This document shows positions 25,101 through 34,675 of a DNA stretch of 64,000 nucleotides, piece after piece. A program made the translations under genes and the position numbers. Every line of letters starts with the position of its first letter. The stretch's first letter is position 1. Below the pieces are notes generated by a model. That model was not told the origin of the DNA and did no database searches. It worked only from the letters and a program-made list of their open reading frames with translations. Origin of the DNA: Lepidonotus clava (Eukaryota; Annelida; Polychaeta; Phyllodocida; Polynoidae); the NCBI GenBank assembly GCA_936440205.1, contig OW387133.1:72850374-72914373 (forward strand), written 5' to 3'.

Positions 25101-26638
25101 CACGTTCCCAGCGTAGTGTGAATCCCCGCATCAATGGAACTCAACGCGCTGGAGTGCCTGCTACTTTTACTCTGGAAACCCAAATAAAAATATGGTTAAT
25201 ATGTTTTTTCCCTGTAAAAACAATGATTTTCAAAGAGATACACATAATACATGTATGCTAACAAGACTGATGATCCTCTGTGGTTAATGAGTGCATTCTT
25301 ATCGTGCTTTTTTAGGGTTCCTTTGTGTTAAAACGGGAGCGACGCCAAGCCTGTTGCTAAATATTCAGCGCATGCAGATGAGGTGATGTTGACATTTTGT
25401 GACCTAGATAGGCAAGACGCAGACAGGTCACGTGGTGTTTCGGTGTCACCTGTGGGTACAATGCATCCGGGTGTTTACATGTGTCATTATTGTGATGTAT
25501 GCTTCTTAGAATGTTTAGGTTAAGGATATAGACCGTGCAAGGACTGATTTGCCAGTCTTTAAAGATTTTTTTAAAATTTGACATCAAGAGGCTTTCAACA
25601 GTTTAAAGTTTGTTTTTCACAATTTAACTTAAATTGAAATTGAATTGTTTGTTATGGGCTTATAATATCTTCTTTTATTCCTCTCTTTCCCAGATTTCGA
25701 AAGGTGATGGGAAGTCCTAGAAAATGCATTATTGTAATGAATTTAACTTCTCACAGGGTTACCTTTTTCTTTTCAAACTCAATAATAGAATTATAACTAT
25801 TTTCAATTTCAAGATTGTCGCCACAGCAAACTGTGAACGTTTTTAGGAGAACAACGTGTATTTGTGTTTGTCGTAATCTAAATCATGGAGCTTATCAGCT
25901 TATATGTAGGCCTATAATAATATAAAAGAATTATTATGTCTATGCAGGAGGCTGATTAAGTCACCACGACCGTAATTATAATTATAATTAACCTATATAG
26001 GCCTAGTGTTAAAAAATGTTTGGGGGAAAGGGGGTAGTCAATCTGGGCCAATCTGCGATATTCTTTTCTCAGTAAATGAAGGTGAGTTAGACCTTACACT
26101 GCTATTTTTTTCAAAGAAAAAGAAAAAGGGAAAAAAAATAAAGAAAAAAAAAAGTTTAAAAAAAGTGGGGCAATGGTTAGGCCCCATGCAATAACCCATT
26201 CGAGCCTAGCTTTCTCCTACCTGGTACGCCTCTAACCCATTGCCACGAAACATTTACATGAACTTAGATCTAGATGTATACATGATAGTCTCAAGTAGTG
26301 TTTTATGTTAACTTGAAATACACAGGCCTAATAATAATATTCATTTACGTCCATTAATTTTTGCTCTAGGCCTAGACCTACAATGGCCAAGCTATATCCC
26401 CCCCCCCCCCCCCCTTGACATTTTATTTTATCAATGACATCTTCATGTATATGTAAATCTACAGGGCCTATACTTATAGTTAGCTTGTGTTTTATTGTGT
26501 TATCCAGACCTTGAGTATATATATATATAGATCTAGGCCTATACCGGTACAATTTTAATGATTTATCTTAGAATGTTATTTAGGCCTGACGAATAAAATA
26601 AACAGGTGAAAATTAATCTGTCTTGGCAGTTAGCTGGT
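22180..26638. other. Intergenic, no supported gene
   Basis: There is AT-rich sequence with ATAACATTAT-like strings at 22480-22720 and a GC-richer patch at 23690-24150. The longest open frames are overlapping frames on both strands in that GC patch and do not resemble a known protein. A CSL-type GTGGGAA string is at about 23859. A C homopolymer lies at 26399-26414, and TAGGCCTA strings cluster at 25900-26590. Confidence 0.45.
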
Positions 26639-27750
26639 TAGAGTAGTGTTGCCAGTTTTCGCGCATTAAGCATGAGAAATTGAATAATCATAGAGAAATT
26701 AAAGAAATATTTATGTATTTAATATTTTTTTCACATATCCTGATTGGAATAAGGCCCGTAAACATTATTATGAAAAAAAATCGTGACAATGGGAAATATT
26801 TTACTGATAACATGATGCATTCCTTTTAGAGGTCAAGTAGCCAGTTTTCGCGCACTATAGCCTATTTTCGCGCATTTTGTAGCCAGTTTTCGCGCATTTT
26901 ACTATACTTAAGGTGTGCAATGAGTAAAATATACAATAAGTAAAAAATATCACTCATGGAACATCAGAAAAAGATTATCTATTGATACATGTTATGCAAA
27001 ATAATTGTTGACTTCTTCATGATTAATTTTATACATATCACAGATGCTATGTCATCTGGCAAAATCTAAAGAAAAAGATGTTTAATAAACAGAAGAAAAT
27101 ACGCATATTTGTGCATTTTCATCAAATGACACCATCATTAGTTAGTCAAGATAAAAGATGAAAAAAAAAGTAGGCATCAACTCTTTGGTGTATATCATTT
27201 TCGACAAGGGTGTAATAAATATAAAGAAACTTTTTTTCAAAGATTTTGCAAGTTTTTATATGAAAAATATGTTCAAAAATTCGGAAATTTCGGAAAAATA
27301 CGTGAAAAATGCGCGATTACTGGCAACTGCCCAAATTTGTGTCTTTAGTTTTCACGCAGGGGTATATTTTGAGAAATATGCAACAAAATTAAGTATTTTC
27401 ACAATCAAATGATGGCAGGGTGCTTTAAACTAAAGTTCCGGGACTTTTGGCCATGAAGGATATCTCTTTCCCAAAATATTGGTGTAATATTCTGTAATTC
27501 AGAAAATTTAAGATTTTTAAGGCTCCCGCCTTATTCAGAGTAAATGGAACTGTTCAAGCTTAATTTTGCCTAGCAAATACACAATTTTAAACAATTCTTT
27601 ATAAAAATTGCACCTATGGTCCATCATTACGCCCCTTTTCATATGGGAACACTCTAGAACTTGTAGGACAATTATACAAAAAATGCGTTGCTAAAAATGC
27701 GTAAAATGCGCGAAAACTAGCAATGCGCGAAAACTGGCAACTCTACTCTA
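26639..27750. mobile_element. 1.1-kb hAT-like non-autonomous transposon
   Basis: The terminal inverted repeats start TAGAGTAGTGTTGCC at 26639 and, on the complement, TAGAGTAGAGTTGCC from 27750. They continue CAGTTTTCGCGCATT on both sides, with one mismatch in 30. AGCCAGTTTTCGCGCA-like copies recur inside each end (for example about 26839, 26880 and 27700). TAGNG termini suggest hAT, but no 8-bp target duplication is evident. An 84-codon internal frame has no recognised domain. Confidence 0.8.
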
Positions 27751-28384
27751 TTAGAGGGTCAAATTAAATTTTGTATTAAATTGAAACAATATCTATGCAT
27801 ATCCTAGATATGAAAAAAAATCTTTTAAAAAAAAGGACTTTTTAAATCCACATAGATGGATTGCAGTCCTCCTGTTCTTAATTCGTTTATTAAATTTTGT
27901 TTATTTAAATTTTAATTAGATAGACCATATATACCGCAATACAGAAAGTAGACCTATAGATCTAATTACATATCTCAGGCTCAGAGCTATAGATACTGAG
28001 CTTTTTTTCGGAGAGGAAACATGTCATAAGCTAGGTCCGACTTAAAACAAAACCAAAAAAACAACAAAAGACAATAATCCAAAAGTTGCACTGTGGTGTA
28101 GGACAGGTAGATTAATTGATTGTTTCTTTTAACCGGTCCCTTTCCCTTGGATGTGTATGGCTGTCATGTCACAGCTGAGTTTATTATTTGTCACACTGAC
28201 ACGCTGTAAAAATGATGCCACTTTTGGTGTGTCGCTAGTTCTCACACTCTCAGGCAGGTTGCCTGGCAGGCCTTTTAGGTTTTACTACTACTATGGCGAG
28301 GAGCGCGCCAGGCGCTGTGACGCCACTGGTCGGACAGGCCTTCCCCGGAGGTAATGACATGCTACTGGGAAGCACACGCACGAC
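27751..28384. other. BTG distal upstream region
   Basis: It changes from AT-rich to GC-rich at about 28140 on approach to the BTG promoter. No gene is seen. Confidence 0.5.
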
Positions 28385-28528
28385 CTAAAAATAGCTCCTC
28401 CAAATAAGGGCATGTTGGGCCGGAGACAGGCGCTGATTGGTCGGCGGTCCGGGCACCTGCGTGACGTCACGGCCTACGTCACGGCTTGTTGTGTACAGCC
28501 TCTCACACAAAGGACACAGCGATATAAG
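28385..28528 (+). promoter_or_regulatory. BTG promoter: MEF2, CArG, CCAAT, CRE and TATA motifs
   Basis: In order: a perfect MEF2 site CTAAAAATAG (28385-28394), a perfect SRF CArG box CCAAATAAGG (28400-28409), an inverted CCAAT box ATTGG (28436-28440), a full CRE TGACGTCA (28462-28469), a second CRE-like TACGTCA (28475-28481) and TATAAG (28523-28528). Transcription would start near the A of GCAGTT at 28550. SRF plus CRE plus TATA is the layout of serum- and cAMP-induced immediate-early genes, which vertebrate BTG2 (TIS21/PC3) is. The motifs are seen; the use is inferred. Confidence 0.75.
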
Positions 28529-28616
28529 ACCAGGGAGTGGACAAGCTGCAGTTGAGTTGGTGATTTTTCGCGTCCACAAGCACCTCAGGAGCTTCAAACC
28601 ACCCGAAGCCATACGA

Positions 28617-28664
28617 ATGGTGCTAAAGAAACAAAACTTCTACCGCTCGACTTTACAGTTTTAA
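28617..28664 (+). other. Upstream ORF of 15 codons in the BTG 5' UTR
   Basis: ATG at 28617 opens a frame reading MVLKKQNFYRSTLQF before TAA. It is the only ATG I find between the inferred start site (28550) and the BTG start (28834). It ends 169 bases upstream of the BTG ATG, so reinitiation is possible. Any effect on translation is inference. Confidence 0.5.
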
Positions 28665-28833
28665 AGGAACCACGGCGGAGCGAGCTGAAAAATCGCGACG
28701 AAGCCAGTCTGCTACCCAAGCTCAGTGAGTGCGGTCCGCCATTTTATCTGTTTAGCCTGTTCAGTTGCTGGTGACTCCGCACCGCACAGCTCCCAACCAT
28801 TCCACCTTACGCCGTTCTTACGACCAACTAACC

Positions 28834-29430
28834 ATGAGAAACGAACTTCAAAGTGCCGTGGATTTCCTCACAGACCTGCTGTCGAAAAAAACCACCGAGA
28901 AAAAGTCGGAGTTCTTCCGCCAGACCCTGCACCATGAGTTGGTTTCCCACTACCAAAACCACTGGTTCCCCGAGAAGCCGTTCAAGGGGAGCGCCTACAG
29001 GTGTATCCGCATCAACCACAAAATGGACCCCATTATCCGCAAGGCGGGCAACAACTGCGGCTTCACCGAATCCGAACTTTTCGCCCTTCTCCCCAACGAG
29101 TTCACGATGTGGGTGGACCCCCGGGAGGTTTCGTATCGGATAGGAGAAGAGGGCAGCATCGGGCTGATCTACAGCTCGGAGGACGCGGCCGTCGACAACC
29201 AGGAGGAGGAATCCCAACAGTCGTCGACGACGACGACCAACAACCAAAACAACAACCTCCAACTGCAGCAGGAGCAACAGCAGCAACACCGGCCACAACA
29301 ACATCAACAACAGCTACAGCATCACAACTCGGACTTTTTTCGTTCCTGTAAGGACCAGCTCCGGTCCTACATCTTGCCCGACGAGACGACCATGAATCTG
29401 GAGTACTTGTCGTCCTTCGTTGCTAGTTGA
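28834..29430 (+). CDS. BTG1/2-like: BTG1/BTG2-type antiproliferative protein, intronless CDS
   Basis: The 198-residue frame starts at ATG in an ACCATGA context. The BTG domain spans about 1-113. Box A is at 40-60 (HWFPEKPFKGSAYRCIRI) and is followed by NHKMDP; box B is at 86-106 (LLPNEFTMWVDPREVSYRIG). These match BTG1/BTG2 more closely than TOB. Family members bind the CAF1/CNOT7-8 deadenylase and restrain cell division. Residues 118-165 are an acidic then Gln/Asn-rich linker that vertebrate BTG1/2 lack. The tail SCKDQLRSYI recalls the CK-N/E-Q segment near the BTG1/2 C-terminus (box C), but weakly. The frame stays open 23 codons upstream without an ATG. Vertebrate BTG1 and BTG2 have an intron in the box A region; none is present here. 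Confidence 0.96.
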   Translation: MRNELQSAVDFLTDLLSKKTTEKKSEFFRQTLHHELVSHYQNHWFPEKPFKGSAYRCIRINHKMDPIIRKAGNNCGFTESELFALLPNEFTMWVDPREVSYRIGEEGSIGLIYSSEDAAVDNQEEESQQSSTTTTNNQNNNLQLQQEQQQQHRPQQHQQQLQHHNSDFFRSCKDQLRSYILPDETTMNLEYLSSFVAS

Positions 29431-30230
29431 TCAGCTGGTCGGGACTCCCTCCTCTGCCGTCCCCATTGGATCTCAAGAACTTCTAGTGTACCAGGCATAT
29501 TCCATGAACTGCAGGTATAACGTGTTACTGATCTTGTGTTCATGAAAAAAAAATCAGGTTTTGGAGCATTTTACGGTGTACCGACCCTATTTCTACGACG
29601 AAACGGACCAAGTGTTCACTTGCTTACACTATGTTCCAGTATTTTTCGGAATGCTTGTTGAATAATAATGTAAAAAGGAGATACTCTATAAAGAAAAGAA
29701 TGGATGTATAATGCTATTGAATAATTCGGATGCTGTAAGTAACCAGACGACTGAATGGATTAATATATATATAATGTGTAAATTAGGGTGAGACTTGGAG
29801 AAAGTGAGCTTAAATTTCTGAAGTTACAGGAGTGATCCTTGACCAACTGTAGTCACAATGGAGAGTCGATGGATTCATGTCCTTTTCTCAGATTGTCTTA
29901 ACAAGACCTTGAAACAAAGTATGGGGGTTGCAACTATGCGAGTACCAGACTAGCATTTTATCAATTTATGTGAATGTACAACATTCTGATTCCCTGCAAG
30001 TCGAGCTGTGTAAAATCTTTGTAGGATTTCCTTCTACAGAGCGCGGTCTTTCAAAACTTGTTACCCCGACAAATACTGCTTTGTGTTCAGGTTATTTTGT
30101 ACGTATGTAAATTTTAGAATGTATAATTGTACAGAAGTGTATTTTTGCATGTTTGACGATTTGTAAGAAAAACAAAAATGTCACAAAAAACATGTCGAAA
30201 TCTATAAATAAATACAATGAAGCATACTTT
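29431..30230 (+). other. BTG 3' UTR with polyadenylation signal
   Basis: AT-rich sequence without coding potential. AATAAA at 30207-30212 is followed by TTTGTGTTA, a GU-rich element, about 30 bases later. The resulting 3' UTR of roughly 800 bases suits an unstable, inducible message. Confidence 0.65.
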
Positions 30231-31949
30231 TAAATTTTGACTTTGTGTTATAAAGAAGTATGCAGTTTACCTCACCAGTATTTAAGACGCAATTTCCAGC
30301 CCGTATAATTTCAAGTAATTGCCCACGAACGCTCCCATTATTTATACTCTGAAGACGTCAGTGAAAAGTAGGTCGCATACATTAACCCACGTAGTACACA
30401 AGCCCAGGCTAGGATCTCAAGCAGTGAACGCGTTTACACTTCACAAATACAGCTCGTATCTAGAATGTACCTTTCACAATTACAAAGATTCGTATAAAGG
30501 AACTTTATATATATCGCATCTGATTCTAAGGCCCCAAGAAACCACTGTAATGGTAAAATATGACTAACAACAGGGACGCCATTGATAGTAGCCGAGAGTT
30601 TACGAATGGCGGCCATTTTAACTTTTCCAGTGCTTCCCTTAACTTTAAATGCCGATTGCTCCATATGGATCGTACGAATCACATAATATACTATTCATCG
30701 ACTACTTGTTAAGAAGAGTTTAAATCCGAGTTCACGTCGGTTTAAAGATCATCTGCTTACGACGAGAGGATTACCCAGCTCAGCATATGGCAACACAATA
30801 CCATGAGGTGGAATACACAACTAACTATGGTTTCACACTTTCAGTCGATTTAGATTCTAATTTTATCATTTACTTCTTTAAGATTGAATTAATTGATATT
30901 TTGTTAGACCTACAACAGATTCCATTAACAGTTTCACTTAATCATTTCTGAAATACGTATAATGACGCACTCTACTGAAACGATTTATCATTTCAGTTTT
31001 TCACGGTTAAGCATTTGGACGAATGTTTTATCAATATCTACATGAAATGTTCAGTAATGCCAAGAAGGGGGATAGCAGATTTGCAGTTTTCAAAATTTAA
31101 TGAACAAAATTCACCAGCAAAATCATTTCAAAATGGCGTTTTACAAACTCAACCGAACAATATTACGTACACCGCGAGAAAACCACCATACTCTATGCGT
31201 CAACTTTACACTGTAAGTCGGGCTTCATGTGGATTCAATAAGTTGCAAGAAAAACATCGACGGTTTTCTTCTCGCCCAGTTTAGTTGCTATGTGTTGAAA
31301 CCTCAATCCCCTATGCCTCGTCAGCAACCTGGCCGGGCCGGGGAGTGAGGGCGGCCCCGTGGACTCGGGCCAGCACTGAGTCACGACCGCCGACTGAACG
31401 CACGACGGCCTACCTCCACCAGCATACGCCTCGAGGTCAGGTTTTTCCCTCACGGCGTCAGGTCTAGGTTAGATACTTGAAATGGGACGCACCTATCACT
31501 GTGGAAACTCGGCGGAGCAGAACAGAACTTGAGTACGGGCAGGGCGGGGCAGAATTCCACCCGAACGTCATATATACATGACGTTTTTGAGATAAACTTT
31601 TACATTAGAAAGCCAAGGGTCTTTATTCTTAGGTTCAAGGCAAATTGGTAGACCTAAACTGGTTAGAAGACTATGAGTAAATATCTTAATTTCAAATTAA
31701 ATCTTCCCTCAACGATAGAAATTTAGTAAAACTTGAACGAAATATTTAAATCACGAGATTACCCCAAAATAGTTATGGAATGTTTCAGCAACCTTCTCCG
31801 TTCTAATACGTTCGAGATTTTAAACAATTTCATTGTTCCTGGTCGCGGATGCTGTAAGAGTAACAAAAATAATATCACGTAGCATCTATATTTTTTTAAA
31901 CAGCAATATCACCCACATGTAATCCTTAAACCGTGGAATGGAAAACTAG
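30231..31949. other. Intergenic, with a GC-rich island
   Basis: A GC-rich block lies at 31320-31560 and ends in an inverted repeat AACGTCAT-ATATAC-ATGACGTT (31563-31584). A GGCGGCCATTTTA (YY1-like) string is at about 30607. No exon was recognised. Confidence 0.4.
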
Positions 31950-32250
31950 TTCATACAAACGCAAAAGATTATACCAACATAACCTCCATTACACGGATGC
32001 TAAATAATATAACAGTAAGAAAGAAACAAGGAATGAGTTGAAAATTTATTCCTACAAACGCAAAAGATTATACCTACATAACCTCCTTCACATGGATGCT
32101 AAAATAACAGTAAGAAAAAAACCAAATGAGTGGACTCGTATAACCTCGGCCTTTGCAACACACTTTAGCCTACATTATTAAACAAAAAAGGATAAGAGTT
32201 TAGTAGTATAACCTCCGCCTATACAACACACTATAGCCTTCATTCTCAGC
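31950..32250. repeat. Degenerate tandem repeat (about 99-bp then 68-bp periods)
   Basis: Units start at 31950 and 32049 with TTC-TACAAACGCAAAAGATTA and share ATAACCTCC, GGATGCTAAA and ATAACAGTAAGAAA. Shorter related units begin GTATAACCTC at 32138 and 32206 and share GCAACACACTTTAGCCT-like text. It is probably a decayed minisatellite. Confidence 0.75.
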
Positions 32251-34200
32251 TTTCTAGGACAATGTAGAGATAAAGTAGTGTATTATCAGCGCGTCATGCA
32301 CTTAGTGCCGTAGTTTGACACAGTCAAAGGCCAGATGCTGTGATAACCAGAGGCTTATGTCACCCGGCAACAAGCTCCCCTAAGCCCGCACCTGTCACCC
32401 AACCCTTTGTTTCACAACCAGTCCTGAGCAATTCGACCGCCTGATAATCTCTACTGATTCGTCTATGTTTAGGATTTAGGGGCGGGGGAAGGTCAATCCC
32501 GACATACGTAGGCCCTAGATTTATTTGCCGAATTACACTGATTGTGGTTTGGTTATAGGGAGGTTAACTTGATGGAATTGAATAGCCTAGTATTACGCGG
32601 TGGTTACTCTCCTCTATCCTACATACATGTCCCCACAAATGTGACCTATTCTATCCACCATGAAGGTGTACCTGTACTGGTAAACGGTCAAGGAAACAGC
32701 GGTGGCCAAGTATTGAGTAATAATCCGTAAATTGCTGGCGCGTCGCGAAGGCTTTGGCAGCTGGGGCTTTTCTGGTTTTCAGAGGACACCCGAGCCAAAC
32801 TGCTGATACCAGTGGTGAGTGGACGTATTGGATGGAGTGCGTGGGTGGACGGCGACACCCGTGAAGGACCAGGGGCAAACGACGCCAGATATTGCGGGGG
32901 CGACTAATAAAAGGGCCGGGCAGGAGGCGTCGGGGCTACAGGCGCCTACCGCTAAGTCCCCAGGGCATTCCTCATTCAGGGATATGAATACCCCTCGCCC
33001 CCACTCCATACGCGTAGCTATTGTTTCATCAAAGGCTTAACAACTGGGCACCCGGCCGACACTCAATTGAGAATGGTAAAAGATATAGCAGAGTGGCTTC
33101 CAACAATGGCTGTCTCTATTCTTTAGACTACTATCACTCCTTTTGAAATAATCCATTCACCCCGGGGACCAGGGATCTATCACTGGTGTCACTGTCAACT
33201 TTTTGTTTCATATCCAAACTTCATAAATCATACACGCATTTAAAACTCAATATTCACCCTCAGCAGGCCTACCTATACCATAGAAAAATCCCATCTTAAT
33301 TTCTTATTCCGTTGCCTTTTAGTTCTCAACGCAAACTTTGATCATGGCAGGGTAAACAGGTAAAACAAGCTTGTTAGTATTCCATTTATGTGTAATTGGA
33401 GGATGGGGAGACAGGGGGTCCTGGCATTATTAATGATGAACCCTGGACATGTAGCATCATGGCATGGTCTTCTCATCTCATCATCAATTGGATCTGCCCA
33501 AGTACCAGTGTACGTTTCACTGATCAATCTTACCTAGGCATTGGACTACAGGTAAACACGTAATTAGGTAGATGTAAGTTAAGATCGATTTCACAGTGGG
33601 GATTCCCGCTAAGCTGACTTTGCGTCAGATCAATGGGCGCAGTAAGATAAGCCCTTATGTATGCTTTCGCCAAGAAATATATCCGTAACGGTCATAAACT
33701 TATAATTACCGTAAATAGTATAACCTCTAAAAAAAAATAACTCTTAAAATTACGTTTTCTCATACAGCTGACCAGAAGATGGTCAAGTGGTCGCCATGGC
33801 AACAGGGCAAGCAGACTACTCACCGATGGCTTACCTGTATATTCTTATTGATCTTGAATACATTTCCCCTGAGTCGCCTGGTGGATGGAATAATAAGGGA
33901 CAAAGACTGACTCTGATGAGGTGTGAAAACTGCGATACTGGGGCTGGGGCGTGAGGTTGCCAGGGATAATGTTTGTTCGCTCGGGGGCTCGTCGTTAGGG
34001 ATGCCGAGATGGGGCTGGGGGTGTCGGGGTAACCAAACGTGCTGACACAAAAGGTCATCCTAGTCATCCCAATGAGACATCCTTGTTTTTACCATCGTGT
34101 TTTATGGGTGTTATGGAGACATTGTTTATAACACGTCGCGTTGGGTTATTTCCATGACAGAATGACAGCTTATGATAATGTCATATTCATGTGTTCGACT
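32251..34200. other. Intergenic, with an RFX X-box
   Basis: GC-richer patches lie at 32740-33010 and 33850-34040 but carry no convincing exon. GTCGCCATGGCAAC at 33790-33803 is a near-perfect RFX X-box (see findings). Confidence 0.4.
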
Positions 34201-34642
34201 AGAATTAGGGCCTAGGTTAACGTTAACAATAACATTTCTTTTTCCATTTCTACTGCAATGGGGATACACTATACACATTTGATTAGTCTTTTTTTGTAAC
34301 AGTTATTCGTCTTATCTTATCAGCCGGTTAATTAGGATGGGATATAAAATTGTCTATACTGAAAATAAACACTATTATAGTGTAGGTCTACAATATGGTG
34401 TAGGCTATTACACTTTCCTAAGTTGGCCTATATATATCAAACAGAGATGACACAATTTTGCGGTTTAGCAACCATCATTGGTCCTACAGACAGGAAGGAA
34501 AATTCAACGGGAAATCAATTTCCAATATATATTGTATTATCTTGATGTACATACTTATAGATTACACCTGAAATGTTTATTTACTACACTTTATCATTGT
34601 AATATCACCGAAAACCAGGGGCAACCCTGAAGTGATTTATTT

Positions 34643-34675
34643 AATAAACAATTTAAAAAAAAAAAAAAAAAAAAA
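34643..34675 (+). mobile_element. Retroposon-like 3' tail (AATAAA plus poly-A)
   Basis: AATAAA at 34643-34648 is followed after six bases by a 21-base A run (34655-34675). That is the signature of a reverse-transcribed RNA end from a LINE, a SINE or a processed transcript. No source gene and no 5' end were recognised upstream, so the body is either short, old or noncoding. Confidence 0.5.

Noticed and set aside
28350-28420. Possible p53 half-sites (GACATGCT, GGGCATGTT) upstream of BTG
   Set aside because: Each has a mismatch and they are about 45 bp apart, too far for a normal p53 response element.
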